From assembly GCA_049322795.1 (NCBI GenBank), contig JBMOQH010000015.1, forward strand, positions 124,001-188,000: DNA of 64,000 nt, given 5' to 3'. This document shows positions 1 to 7,855 of this stretch, piece after piece (position 1 is the stretch's first letter; the number at the start of each line of letters is the position of its first letter). Under the pieces are notes generated by a model. It made no database searches and was not told the DNA's origin. It saw nothing but the letters and a program-made list of their open reading frames with translations. Source of the stretch: Immundisolibacter sp049322795 (lineage in GTDB: Bacteria; Pseudomonadota; Gammaproteobacteria; Immundisolibacterales; Immundisolibacteraceae). Both the position numbers and the translations under genes were made by a program.

Positions 1-306
1 CTGCTCGCGGCGCATCTCCTGCAATTCGCGGGCGGTTTCTTCCAGCGCCTGCTGCGCCCCGGCCGGAAATTTCTCCAGCGCCTCGGAAAGCGTGGCGGCT
101 TCGATCTCGAAGCTCAGCGGCAACGCGCCCATCGGCGTGATGATCTGCGTCTGGCCGATGAACAGCACCGGCCGGGCAGCATCCGGCGCGCCGTCCGGGG
201 TCACGGGTTGCAGGCGGCGCACGCTGCCCACGCGACGGTCAGTGAAGGTCTCCTCGATGTAGAGGTCGTTCGTTTCCAGCTTGAACTCGGGCATTTGGCT
301 CGACAT
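1..306 (-). CDS. conserved hypothetical cytoplasmic protein, C-terminus cut by window edge
   Basis: The first 102 residues are present; the gene continues past the left edge. The ATG at 306 opens with MSSQMPEFKLETNDLYIEE, followed by a TDRRVGSVRRL stretch and a PVLFIGQTQ segment. There is no signal peptide or membrane segment. The pattern resembles a small uncharacterised cytoplasmic family common in pseudomonads and relatives, whose function I do not know. The C-terminal part seen is acidic, helical and probably amphipathic. It lies 97 nt downstream of the BASS transporter gene on the same strand, so it may be the last gene of a psd-transporter transcript. Confidence 0.7.
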   Translation of the reverse strand, partial: MSSQMPEFKLETNDLYIEETFTDRRVGSVRRLQPVTPDGAPDAARPVLFIGQTQIITPMGALPLSFEIEAATLSEALEKFPAGAQQALEETARELQEMRREQ

Positions 307-403
307 GGCAGCACCTGACGGATGGCGGGCCAGCGTCGCTCACCGGCCTTGGGTGGCACATTCTAATCCCGTGGCCCACGGCCACCGGCTGGGCCGGCGC
401 GGA

Positions 404-1306
404 TCAGGCGCGCGCTTGCGCCGGCTGCGCCACGTCGCCCGGCTCGCGCCCCAGCACGCCCGGCGCCCATCGGATCACCAGCAGCCAGACAATCGCCATG
501 ATCGTCATGGTGAAGCCGTAGATGCTCGGCACCAGGCCCGCTTCCGGGCGGTTCAGGAACTGCGGGGCGGTGGCGAGCGTGGCGGCCATGATGACGTTCT
601 GGATGCCGACCTCGATCGGAATGGTGATCACCTGCCGCGGCGTCAGGCGGGTCAGGCGCGCCAGCGCCAGGCCGATCGCCATCACCAGAAAGTTGTACAG
701 CAGCACCGGCGGTCCGGCGGTGACCAGCAGATTGGCGAGCTCGCCGCGCCCGCGCACCAGGATCGCCACCACGATCAGCGCCAGAAACAGCAGCGACAAC
801 AGGCGCATCGGCCGATCCATGCGCTGCGCGAACGCCGGCGCCAGACGCCGCACCAGCATGCCGCACGACACCGGCAGCACGGTGAGGATGGCGATGTGGA
901 CCATGGTGGGCCCGAGCGGCAGGCGGATGTCCGCGCTCTCGCCCAGCAGGTACTTGACCGAGAGATTCAGCAGCACCGGCACCCACACCACGGCCACCGC
1001 CGCGGACAGCGCGGTCAGCGTCACCGCCAGGGCCACGTCGCCGCGCGCCTGGTGCGTCCACAGGTTCGACACCGCCCCGCCGGGGCAGGCCGCCACCACG
1101 ATCAGCCCGAGCGCGAACGCCGCCGGCATGGGGAACAGGCCGATCATCGCCAGCGCCACCAGCGGCAGGATGAACATGTGCCCGAGCAGCCCCACCAGCA
1201 CCGGCTTTGGCATGACCGCGAGACGCCTGAAATCCGCCACGGTGAGCTCCATGCCGAGCCCGAACATGATGAACACCAGCGCGCCCTGAAACAGCATTTC
1301 GCGCAT
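404..1306 (-). CDS. bile acid:sodium symporter (BASS/SBF) family transporter
   Basis: A 300-aa inner-membrane protein with about nine hydrophobic segments and the SBF-family layout. It starts directly with a membrane segment (MREMLFQGALVFIMFGLGME) and carries the characteristic ACPGGAVSNLWT loop near residues 93-104, where family members bind sodium at a broken helix. A second conserved stretch is EVGIQNVIMAATLA. Family members import bile acids, 2-keto acids, pantoate or other organic anions with sodium; the substrate here cannot be read from sequence. It follows psd on the same strand after 114 nt. Its position beside lipid and haem genes says little about the job. Confidence 0.85.
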   Translation of the reverse strand: MREMLFQGALVFIMFGLGMELTVADFRRLAVMPKPVLVGLLGHMFILPLVALAMIGLFPMPAAFALGLIVVAACPGGAVSNLWTHQARGDVALAVTLTALSAAVAVVWVPVLLNLSVKYLLGESADIRLPLGPTMVHIAILTVLPVSCGMLVRRLAPAFAQRMDRPMRLLSLLFLALIVVAILVRGRGELANLLVTAGPPVLLYNFLVMAIGLALARLTRLTPRQVITIPIEVGIQNVIMAATLATAPQFLNRPEAGLVPSIYGFTMTIMAIVWLLVIRWAPGVLGREPGDVAQPAQARA

Positions 1307-1420
1307 CCGTCGCTCCTCCTGCTGGCGCGGCGTGGTCGCCGCTGCGAGTCGTTATCGTCCTGCGTGCATCACCCGCCGTGATTGTCGGTCACCGCCGGTC
1401 GAGCCGCCGGCTCATGCCCG

Positions 1421-2305
1421 TCATTCCGCCGCCGGTGGCCATGCGCCGAGCGCCTGCCCGCAGCGCAGCGTTGCGCCCTCATATTGGTTGCCGTCCCAGG
1501 CGAAATCCCCCGGCGGCAGCAGCAGGATCACGGTGGAGCCCATGGCGAAGTGGCCAAGCTCCGCGCCACGGTCCAACTGCACGCTGCCCTCGCCGCTTGC
1601 GGGATAGGTCTTGCGCCACAGGCCGGCACGCTGGCCGTGCGGGTTGATCTCGCCCGCCCACACGGTGCTGATGCTCGACACCAGCAGCGCGCCCACCAGC
1701 ACCACCGCCAGCGGTCCGTGCGCGGTGTCGAAAATGCACACCAGGCGCTCGTTGCGGGCAAACAGGCGGTCGACCTGGCGGGCCGTCGCGCCCTGTACCG
1801 AGAACAATTTCCCCGGCACGTGGGTCATGCTGCGCAGCGTGCCGGCCAGCGGCATGTGCACGCGGTGATAGTCGCGCGGCGCCAGATACACGGTGCAGAA
1901 GGCGCCGTCGGTGAATTCGTCCGCCAGCGCGAAATCACCACCCAGCAGTTCCGCCACGGTAAACGTGCGGCCCTTGGCCTGCAGCAGTTCATCACCGGTG
2001 ATGGCGCCGAACGCGCTGAGCGCCCCGTCGGCCGGGCTGACCAGCGTGTGCGCATCACCGGCCAGCGGCCGGGCGCCCTCGCGCAGCGCGCGGGTGAAGA
2101 AGCTGACGAAATCCGGGTAGGCGCGAGGGTCCGGTTCGGCGGCATCGGACAGGTCCACGCGATAGGCGCGGATGAGGCCGTCGATCAGCAGCTGCTTCAG
2201 CCACGGCCGGCGCGCGCGCGCCAGGTGGTAGATGGCGCGTGAGGCCGTGTGCTGCGGCAGCAGCCACGACGGCAGGCAGGCAAGCTGGTCGGTGAGCCGG
2301 GACAT
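1421..2305 (-). CDS. psd: phosphatidylserine decarboxylase proenzyme
   Basis: 294 aa; makes phosphatidylethanolamine from phosphatidylserine at the inner membrane. The self-cleavage site is a GST motif at residues 256-258 (context FAMGSTVILL, where most relatives have LGST). Cleavage there would create a beta chain and an alpha chain whose Ser257 becomes the pyruvoyl group. The processing triad is complete: Asp93 in SPADG, His147 in YHRVH, and Ser257, close to the E. coli numbering. Length is normal for the short bacterial form. The ATG at 2305 faces hemC across a 194-nt divergent gap that contains a copy of the composite hairpin repeat. Confidence 0.96.
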   Translation of the reverse strand: MSRLTDQLACLPSWLLPQHTASRAIYHLARARRPWLKQLLIDGLIRAYRVDLSDAAEPDPRAYPDFVSFFTRALREGARPLAGDAHTLVSPADGALSAFGAITGDELLQAKGRTFTVAELLGGDFALADEFTDGAFCTVYLAPRDYHRVHMPLAGTLRSMTHVPGKLFSVQGATARQVDRLFARNERLVCIFDTAHGPLAVVLVGALLVSSISTVWAGEINPHGQRAGLWRKTYPASGEGSVQLDRGAELGHFAMGSTVILLLPPGDFAWDGNQYEGATLRCGQALGAWPPAAE

Positions 2306-2323
2306 GGGAATACCGCAACGTGG

Positions 2324-2405
2324 TGAAGCGCTGGATTATCGGCGCTTCATCGCGTCCGGGGCAGGACGCCCCGGCAGGCGTCGATGGCGCGTCATCGACG
2401 CCTGC
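2324..2405 (+). repeat. composite hairpin repeat, partial copy R1 (stems 1-3)
   Basis: This element in the psd/hemC divergent gap consists of three consecutive palindromes. Stem 1 is TGAAGCGC / GCGCTTCA (2324-2331 with 2342-2349). Stem 2 is CCGGGGC / GCCCCGG around AGGAC (2356-2362 with 2368-2374). Stem 3 is a perfect 14-bp palindrome GGCAGGCGTCGATG / CATCGACGCCTGCC (2373-2386 with 2392-2405). Stems 1 and 2 match the copies near 5.9 and 53.8 kb; stem 3 has an unrelated sequence. Stems 4 and 5 are missing. Promoters for psd and hemC must lie in or beside it. Confidence 0.8.
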
Positions 2406-2499
2406 CGCGCGGCGCGGGCCATCCGGCCGACAGCGGCCGAAATGCGGCCCCTGCCCCGCTTGCTAGACTGCCCGCCCGATCACCGCGCCCACTCCGTCC

Positions 2500-3417
2500 A
2501 TGACCCTGCTGCGAATCGCCACCCGCCAGAGCCCGCTTGCCCTGTGGCAGGCCGAGCACGTGGCGGACCTGCTGACCGCAAACCACCCCGGCCTGCGGGT
2601 GGAGCTGGTCAAGATGGTCACCGAGGGCGACCGCATCCTGGACCGGGCGCTGAGCGCGGAGGGCGGCAAGGGCCTGTTCATCAAGGAACTCGAGCAGGGC
2701 ATCGCGGACGGCCGCGCCGATCTGGCCGTGCATTCGATGAAGGACGTGCCGGCCGAGCTGCCGCCCGGTTTCGATCTGCCCGTGTTCTGCGCCGCCGCCG
2801 ACCCGCGCGACGCGCTGGTGTCGGGCGTGGCGGGCAGCCTCGACGCCCTGCCGCCGGGTGCGCGCATCGGCACCGCCAGCCTGCGCCGCGGCTGCCAGCT
2901 GCTGGCGCGCCGGCCGGACCTGCGGCTCGTGCTCACCCGCGGCAATGTGCAGACGCGCCTGGCCAAGCTCGACCGCGGCGACTGCGACGCGCTGCTGCTG
3001 GCCGCGGCGGGTCTCGACCGGCTGGGTCTCGCCGATCGCATCGCCGCGCGCCTGCCGATCGACGTGATGCTGCCGGCGGTGACGCAGGGCGTGCTGGGTC
3101 TGGAATGCCGCGCCGGCGACACGGTCGTCATGGCCTTGCTGGAACCGTTGCACGAGCCGGACACGGCGCTGCGCGTGCGGGCCGAGCGCGCGTTTGCGGC
3201 GCGCCTGGGCGGTGGCTGCCACACGCCGCTGGCGGCCCATGCGGTGCTGGACGGCCCGCAGCTGCACCTGACCGGCCTGGTCGGCAGCCCGGACGGGCGG
3301 CGCGTGCTGCGCCAATCGGCCAGCGGGCCGGCGCAGGCGCCCGAGGCGCTGGGTCTCGCGCTCGCCGAGCAGCTGATCGCGCAGGGCGCGGCGGAGCTGC
3401 TCGCCGGCCATGGCTGA
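2500..3417 (+). CDS. hemC: hydroxymethylbilane synthase (porphobilinogen deaminase)
   Basis: 305 aa. Polymerises four porphobilinogens into hydroxymethylbilane for haem, sirohaem and cobalamin. Visible landmarks are the N-terminal RIATRQSPLALWQ signature, catalytic Asp82 in HSMKDVP, the substrate-binding Arg cluster in TASLRRGCQL, and Cys240 in LGGGCHTPLA, which carries the dipyrromethane cofactor. The usual LEGGC/LNGGC context is LGGGC here, a mild variation. Length is standard. hemD starts inside its last codons (8-nt overlap), indicating translational coupling. Confidence 0.97.
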   Translation: MTLLRIATRQSPLALWQAEHVADLLTANHPGLRVELVKMVTEGDRILDRALSAEGGKGLFIKELEQGIADGRADLAVHSMKDVPAELPPGFDLPVFCAAADPRDALVSGVAGSLDALPPGARIGTASLRRGCQLLARRPDLRLVLTRGNVQTRLAKLDRGDCDALLLAAAGLDRLGLADRIAARLPIDVMLPAVTQGVLGLECRAGDTVVMALLEPLHEPDTALRVRAERAFAARLGGGCHTPLAAHAVLDGPQLHLTGLVGSPDGRRVLRQSASGPAQAPEALGLALAEQLIAQGAAELLAGHG

Positions 3418-4192
3418 GGCGTCTCGCGCGGGCGTGCTGGTCACCCGCCCGGCCGCGCAATCGACGGAACTGTGCCGACTGCTGGAAGCCTCCGGCCTGA
3501 CGCCACTCCTGCTGCCCACGCTGGCCATCGAGCCGCTCGACAGCGCCGTCCCGGCCGCCGCGCTGCGCGCGGCGCCGCCGTGCGACATCGCGATCTTCAT
3601 CAGCGCCAACGCCGTGCGCCACGCGCTGCCGGTGATCGCCGCCGCGGGCGGCCTGCCGGCGCAGTGCACGGTCGCGGCGGTCGGCGCGGCGAGCGCTGCG
3701 GCGCTGGGCGCGGCTGGTTTCGACCCGGTGCTGGTGCCCGATACGCGCTTCGACAGCGAGGGTCTGCTCGCGCTGCCGGAACTGCAACAGGTCACCGGCC
3801 GGCGGGTGGTGATCTTTCGCGGCGAGGAGGGCCGGCGCCTGCTGGCGCAGACGCTCGCCGCGCGGGGCGCACAACTGCACGAGGTGGTCTGTTACCGGCG
3901 CCGTACGGACACCGGGCAGGCGCCCCGGCTCGCCGCCTGGCTGGCCGCGGGCGCCATCGCCGTCCTGACCGCCACCAGCCGCGCCGGCTACGATGCGCTG
4001 CTCGAGCTGGCCGGCGCGCAGGCTTCCCGGCTCACGGCCCTGCCGCTTGCCGTGCTGGCGCCGGCGCTGGCGGAACACGCCCGCGCACGCGGCCACGCCG
4101 GCCCGATCGGCATCGCCGCGCAGGCCGGCGACGCGGCGCTCGCCGCGGCCGTGCAACACCTCGTCACGGGCCAAACCGCCCGCAGTCATTGA
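3410..4192 (+). CDS. hemD: uroporphyrinogen-III synthase
   Basis: 260 aa. Cyclises hydroxymethylbilane with inversion of ring D. The family is weakly conserved; recognition rests on the two-lobed pattern (LVTRPAAQSTELCRLLEASG at the start, FISANAVRHALPV, VAAVGAASAAAL, VIFRGEEGRRLLAQTLAARG, CYRRR, LTATSRAGYDALLELAG) and on its position overlapping hemC. The ATG at 3410 gives the usual length. In many gammaproteobacteria hemX and hemY follow; here a Nudix gene follows after 10 nt, so the hem group is truncated to two genes. Confidence 0.9.
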   Translation: MAEASRAGVLVTRPAAQSTELCRLLEASGLTPLLLPTLAIEPLDSAVPAAALRAAPPCDIAIFISANAVRHALPVIAAAGGLPAQCTVAAVGAASAAALGAAGFDPVLVPDTRFDSEGLLALPELQQVTGRRVVIFRGEEGRRLLAQTLAARGAQLHEVVCYRRRTDTGQAPRLAAWLAAGAIAVLTATSRAGYDALLELAGAQASRLTALPLAVLAPALAEHARARGHAGPIGIAAQAGDAALAAAVQHLVTGQTARSH

Positions 4193-4202
4193 GCGTTCCC
4201 CT

Positions 4203-4646
4203 ATGGTCTGGACACCCCGCGTCACCGTAGCCGCCATCGTCGAGAACGACGGCCGTTTCCTGCTGGTCGAGGAGCTCGCTCAGGGCCAGCTGGTGCTGAA
4301 CCAGCCGGCGGGACACCTCGAACACGGCGAGAGCCTGATCGACGCCTGCCGGCGCGAGACGCTGGAGGAAACCGGCTGGCAGGTCGAGCCCGATGCGGTG
4401 GTCGGCCTGTACCGGCGCATCGAGCCGACCACCGGCATCACCACGCTGCGGGTGTGCTTCAGCGCCCGTGCGCTGCGCCACGACCCGGACCGGCCGCTCG
4501 ACGAAGGCATCGAGCGCGCGCTTTGGCTCAGCCGGGAAGAGCTGCTGGCCAGCACCGGGCGCCATCGCACGGAGCTGGTCATGCGCTGCCTGGACGACTA
4601 CCTCGCCGGCGCCCGTCACCCGCTGGCGCTGCTGACGCAGGCCTGA
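4203..4646 (+). CDS. nudJ: Nudix hydrolase NudJ-like phosphatase
   Basis: 147 aa. The Nudix box runs from Gly in PAGHLEHGESLIDACR through RETLEETGW and matches the GX5EX7REUXEEXGU pattern exactly. The opening VWTPRVTVAAIVENDGRFLL and the NQPAGHLE context match E. coli NudJ, which hydrolyses nucleoside di/triphosphates and thiamin pyrophosphate precursors. Placement immediately before mnmA is the same as in E. coli and supports the name. The stop TGA shares one base with the mnmA ATG (TGATG), so the two are coupled. Confidence 0.9.
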   Translation: MVWTPRVTVAAIVENDGRFLLVEELAQGQLVLNQPAGHLEHGESLIDACRRETLEETGWQVEPDAVVGLYRRIEPTTGITTLRVCFSARALRHDPDRPLDEGIERALWLSREELLASTGRHRTELVMRCLDDYLAGARHPLALLTQA

Positions 4647-5797
4647 TGGACGCGCCGTTCGGCCTGCCGGTGCCGCCGCCGGCGCGGGTGGTGGTGGGGC
4701 TTTCCGGCGGCGTCGACTCCGCCGTCACCGCGCTGCTGCTGAAGCGCGCCGGCTACGAGGTAGTCGGCCTTTTCATGAAGAACTGGGAAGACGACGACGC
4801 CTTCGGCGACTGCCCGGCGGCGGCCGACATCGCCGACGTGCAGGCCATCGGCGCGCGCCTCGACATCCCGGTGCAGGTAGTGAATTTCGCCGCCGAGTAC
4901 CGCGAGCAGGTGTTCGCGCACTTCCTGGCCGAGTACCGGCGCGGGCGCACGCCGAATCCGGACGTGCTGTGCAACCGGCAGATCAAGTTCGGCGTGTTTC
5001 GCGAGCACGCCCTGGCGCTCGGCGCGCGGGCCATCGCCACCGGCCATTACGCCGCCATCCGCCGCACGGGCGGCGCGGTGGAGCTGCTCTGCCCGGCCGA
5101 CCCGGACAAGGACCAGACCTACTTTCTGCACGCGCTCACGCAGGCGCAGCTCGCGCCGGCCGGCTTTCCGCTGGCCGATCTTGGCAAGCCGCAGGTGCGC
5201 GCCCTGGCGACGCAGGCCGGTCTGCCGGTGGCGCAAAAGAAGGACTCGACCGGCATCTGCTTCATCGGCGAGCGGCCGTTTCGGGAGTTCCTCGGCCGCT
5301 ATCTGGTGGCCGAGCCCGGCGACATGCTGGACGCCGCCGGGCGCGTGGTCGGCCGGCACGTCGGCCTGCCCCACTACACGCTCGGCCAACGGCAGGGTCT
5401 TGGCATCGGCGGCGGCCATGGCGCGAGCGGCGAGGCCTGGTACGTGGCCGGCAAGGATGCCGCGCGCAACGTGCTGGTCGTGGTGCAGGGGCACGAGCAC
5501 CCGCTGCTGCTGAGCACGGCGCTTCGGTCCGAACCCGCCAGCTGGATCGCCGGCAGCCCGCCGGCCGGCCGTTTTACCTGCACCGCCAAGACGCGTTACC
5601 GCCAGCGGGCCGAGGCCTGCGAGGTGGCGGTGGCCGACGACGGCCGCTGCACGGTGCGCTTCGCCCGCCCGCAGCGCGCCGTCACGCCCGGGCAGTCGGT
5701 GGTGTTCTACCGGGACCGCGTGTGCCTGGGCGGCGCGGTGATCGACGCCACCGTGCCGGTCATCGGCGCCACCCCGGCGCGGCTCGAAAACGCCTGA
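4646..5797 (+). CDS. mnmA: tRNA-specific 2-thiouridylase
   Basis: 383 aa from the ATG that overlaps the nudJ stop; longer upstream starts would run through nudJ. Thiolates U34 of tRNA-Lys, -Glu and -Gln with sulfur relayed from IscS/Tus. The PP-loop SGGVDS is at residues 20-25, followed by GLFMKNWE. The two catalytic cysteines are Cys109 (TPNPDVLCN) and Cys205 (STGICFIGER), in the same positions as Cys102/Cys199 of E. coli. A C-terminal beta-barrel region binds tRNA. A five-hairpin repeat begins about 7 nt after the stop and probably serves as its transcript end. Confidence 0.97.
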   Translation: MDAPFGLPVPPPARVVVGLSGGVDSAVTALLLKRAGYEVVGLFMKNWEDDDAFGDCPAAADIADVQAIGARLDIPVQVVNFAAEYREQVFAHFLAEYRRGRTPNPDVLCNRQIKFGVFREHALALGARAIATGHYAAIRRTGGAVELLCPADPDKDQTYFLHALTQAQLAPAGFPLADLGKPQVRALATQAGLPVAQKKDSTGICFIGERPFREFLGRYLVAEPGDMLDAAGRVVGRHVGLPHYTLGQRQGLGIGGGHGASGEAWYVAGKDAARNVLVVVQGHEHPLLLSTALRSEPASWIAGSPPAGRFTCTAKTRYRQRAEACEVAVADDGRCTVRFARPQRAVTPGQSVVFYRDRVCLGGAVIDATVPVIGATPARLENA

Positions 5798-5803
5798 AGG
5801 AAA

Positions 5804-5955
5804 TGCCGAAAAATCCCGTCTCCGGGATTTTTCAGCTCACCGCAGCGCGGTGCAGGCCCGCGATGCGCTCCCTGGATCAATGGCTTGCGCGGTTGATCCA
5901 GGCCGGGGCGTCCTGCCCCGGGCGGGAAGCGCTGAATGAATCCAGCGCTTCCCCA
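5804..5955 (-). repeat. composite hairpin repeat, near-complete copy R2
   Basis: Read on the minus strand it has the same five stems, in the same order, as the copy at 53.8 kb. Stem 1: GGAAGCGCTG / CAGCGCTTCC (5925-5934 with 5943-5952). Stem 2: CCGGGGC / GCCCCGG (5903-5909 with 5915-5921). Stem 3: CCTGGATCAA / TTGATCCAGG (5871-5880 with 5893-5902). Stem 4: 5842-5850 with 5858-5866, one mismatch. Stem 5: GAAAAATCCC / GGGATTTTTC (5808-5817 with 5824-5833). It fills almost the whole gap between mnmA and the convergent 115-aa gene. Stem 5 with its T run could act as a bidirectional terminator. Confidence 0.85.
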
Positions 5956-5965
5956 AGGACGATGC

Positions 5966-6313
5966 TCACCAGCCGCCGCTGCGGCCCAGGTCCTCGTGGA
6001 TGACGAAGCGCTCCGGCGGAAAGGTCCTGGTGACGATGGGCGAGTTGAAGCGCTCCACCGGCGCCGAGGCTTCCACGAAGGAAAACGCGAGATTCAGCAG
6101 GTTCTCCTCGGCCGCCGGCAGGGCGCCCAGCGGGAACCGGTTCAGGTGCTGGATCATGGCCTCGAAGCGCGGCATCACCGCGTCGTAGAAGGCGCGGATG
6201 CGCCCCATGTCTGCGCTGATGCGGGCGCGGTTGCGCGCCGCCTCGGTGTCGTGCAGCCAGTACTCGCACAGCGGCTCGAGGTCGGCGAAGGCGGCGGGAA
6301 GACGGTTGCTCAT
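5966..6313 (-). CDS. hypothetical 115-aa protein linked to Rieske oxygenase
   Basis: No family recognised. The protein is soluble, mostly helical (LPAAFADLEPLCEYWLHDTE, then RIRAFYDAVMPRFEAMIQHL), and ends in a beta-rich tail PERFVIHEDLGRSGGW. No cysteine pair, nucleotide-binding motif or signal peptide is visible. It lies downstream of the Rieske oxygenase on the same strand, separated by 168 nt that contain a hairpin repeat. A partner or accessory role for the oxygenase (comparable to a small beta subunit or chaperone) is conceivable but is inference only. Confidence 0.65.
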   Translation of the reverse strand: MSNRLPAAFADLEPLCEYWLHDTEAARNRARISADMGRIRAFYDAVMPRFEAMIQHLNRFPLGALPAAEENLLNLAFSFVEASAPVERFNSPIVTRTFPPERFVIHEDLGRSGGW

Positions 6314-6366
6314 GATTGGTACTCCGGTTGGGTCGGGTCAGCGTTCCATGTCTTGGCGATGACCGT

Positions 6367-6469
6367 CCGGGGCAGGATGCCCCGGCGCGAAACTGGGTTT
6401 CGCGCAGCGCGTCGCGGGCGTGCACCGCGACGCGGCGAGCCGAAAAATTCCAGGGACGGAATTTCTCGG
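6367..6469 (+). repeat. composite hairpin repeat, partial copy R3 (stems 2-5)
   Basis: Stem 2: CCGGGGC / GCCCCGG (6367-6373 with 6379-6385). Stem 3 is replaced by GCGCGAAAC / GTTTCGCGC (6385-6393 with 6397-6405). Stem 4: GCGTCGCGG / CCGCGACGC (6409-6417 with 6425-6433). Stem 5: 6440-6451 with 6458-6469, with loop AGGGAC. Compared with the copy at 53.8 kb, stem 4 carries a paired A-T to G-C change and stem 5 carries C-G to T-A changes on both arms. The linker GGCGAGC and the loops are conserved. It sits between the Rieske gene and the 115-aa gene. Confidence 0.85.
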
Positions 6470-6481
6470 CAGTTCGACACC

Positions 6482-7705
6482 TCAAGGCCGGCGGCCGGCC
6501 ACCCACTCGTCGGCCACCCAGTACTGGTGGCGCATGGCGATCTCGGTGTCGCCGATGGTCTGCTCGGTGATGACGCCGGAGTCGAACGCCTTTTGCGAGT
6601 ACTCCATGGTGCTCATGTCCTCGTACACGGTGTCGCGCAGCACGATGCGCGTGAACTCCTGCGCCAGCCGGTCGCCGGCGTCGGCCGCCTGCATCTGGTA
6701 GATGTTCATGTTCCAGATGGTGTCGTTCTCGGACACGGGCCAGAAGTTGTACGTGAAGTACCAGCCGCGGCCCAGATCGCAGAAGAAGTTCGGGAAGAAC
6801 ACGTTGATGTCGAACCACCACGACTCGTCGCCGGACGGGTTCAGCCCGCGGCTGTCGCCCTCGTCGGCCTTCACGAAGCCGAAGTTGCCATGTTTGTACG
6901 CAACAGCCTCGGCCGGCGTCGGCTGGATGTCGGTCTTCAGCCAGCACGACACCGAGCGGTGCGGGCCGTAGAAGCGCACCGAGGTCGGCAGCGCCAGCTC
7001 GATGTCGCCGGCGCCCGGAATCGCCTTTCGGTGCAGATAGGTGGCGTGGTAGGCCTCCTGGAAGGCGTCGATGCACAGCTTCCAGTTGGCCTTCACGCGC
7101 GCCGTGTAGTGCGCGATGTGCTGGCACTGGTCGAACGGGAAGCCGTCCATGTCCTTCGCCAGCTGGCCCATGAACTCGGCCAGCGACTGCGCCGGCTGCG
7201 GGTTCCAGTGCACGAAGATGAAGCCGTTCCAGGTGTCGCAGGCCAGCGCCTTGAGGCCCAGCCTGGAGCGATCGAGCCCCGGAAACGACTCGATCGCCGG
7301 CACCGCCTGCAGGCTGCCGTCCAGGCCAAAGCCCCAGCCGTGGAACTCGCAGGTGAAACCGCGCGTGTGGCCGCACGGTTCGGTGGTCAGCGCCATGCCG
7401 CGGTGCGTGCACATGTTGTGGAAGGCGCGCACCGCGCCGTCCTTGCCGCGCACCACCACGATGTTGCTCTTGAACACGTGCAGCTCGCGCGTGAAGTAGT
7501 CGCCCGCGTTCGGGATTTCCTCCACCCGGCCGACCTGCAACCAGGCCTGCTTGAAAATCTGCTCGCGCTCGCGCTCGAAGTACTCGGGCGAGGTCACGGA
7601 CTCGGCCGGGATCGGCCCCGTACCCATGTCCGGCACCGGCGTGCCGAATTTCATGGCATGGCGCGGGCTGAACGGAAAACGGACCGGCGACTGCGGGGCA
7701 TTCAT
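6482..7705 (-). CDS. Rieske non-haem iron oxygenase, alpha subunit
   Basis: 407 aa from the ATG at 7705, preceded by a GGAGGAG ribosome site; the upstream alternative lacks one. The Rieske [2Fe-2S] ligands are Cys99-X-His101 and Cys119-XX-His122 (MCTHRG, CEFHGW). The catalytic domain shows the bridging Asp213 and iron ligands His220 and His225 in DAFQEAYHATYLH, with a later Asp as likely third ligand. This is the aromatic or steroid ring-hydroxylating oxygenase fold. The substrate is unknown. No ferredoxin, reductase or recognised beta subunit is encoded nearby, so electrons must come from elsewhere. The SDR upstream could act on its diol or alcohol product. Confidence 0.92.
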   Translation of the reverse strand: MNAPQSPVRFPFSPRHAMKFGTPVPDMGTGPIPAESVTSPEYFEREREQIFKQAWLQVGRVEEIPNAGDYFTRELHVFKSNIVVVRGKDGAVRAFHNMCTHRGMALTTEPCGHTRGFTCEFHGWGFGLDGSLQAVPAIESFPGLDRSRLGLKALACDTWNGFIFVHWNPQPAQSLAEFMGQLAKDMDGFPFDQCQHIAHYTARVKANWKLCIDAFQEAYHATYLHRKAIPGAGDIELALPTSVRFYGPHRSVSCWLKTDIQPTPAEAVAYKHGNFGFVKADEGDSRGLNPSGDESWWFDINVFFPNFFCDLGRGWYFTYNFWPVSENDTIWNMNIYQMQAADAGDRLAQEFTRIVLRDTVYEDMSTMEYSQKAFDSGVITEQTIGDTEIAMRHQYWVADEWVAGRRP

Positions 7706-7758
7706 GGATGACTCCTCCTGGGGTGACACGGTCCGACGGCGGGGTGCGGCACAGACCG

Positions 7759-7768
7759 AACGATCGAT
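7759..7768. promoter_or_regulatory. possible operator upstream of Rieske gene
   Basis: The sequence AACGATCGAT matches in nine of ten bases a perfect palindrome, AACGATCGTT, in front of the catabolic operon at 60.83 kb. Both sit near a TTTAAT hexamer read on the minus strand. Short CGATCG-centred palindromes are typical of TetR-family operators. A shared regulator is suggested, but no regulator gene is in the window. Confidence 0.3.
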
Positions 7769-7789
7769 CACACGGAGGTCATTAAAGGC

Positions 7790-7840
7790 CCGGGGCCAGT
7801 GGCCGTCTTGATGATCGTCAAGTCGGCCACTGAACCCCGG
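7790..7840. repeat. long inverted repeat between SDR and Rieske genes
   Basis: Two arms of about 22 nt (7790-7811 and 7818-7840) pair with only a T/A mismatch and a one-base bulge around the loop TGATCG. The outer ends are CCGGGG and CCCCGG, like stem 2 of the composite repeat family. It starts about 16 nt downstream of the SDR stop codon. There is no T run on the minus strand, so it may stabilise RNA ends or attenuate rather than terminate. Confidence 0.6.
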
Positions 7841-7855
7841 CGCCGGCCGTCAGCC

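Noticed and set aside
281..1381. Long open frame opposite the BASS transporter
   Set aside because: High-GC shadow frame: His/Arg/Gln-rich, no domain, and antisense to a clear membrane protein.
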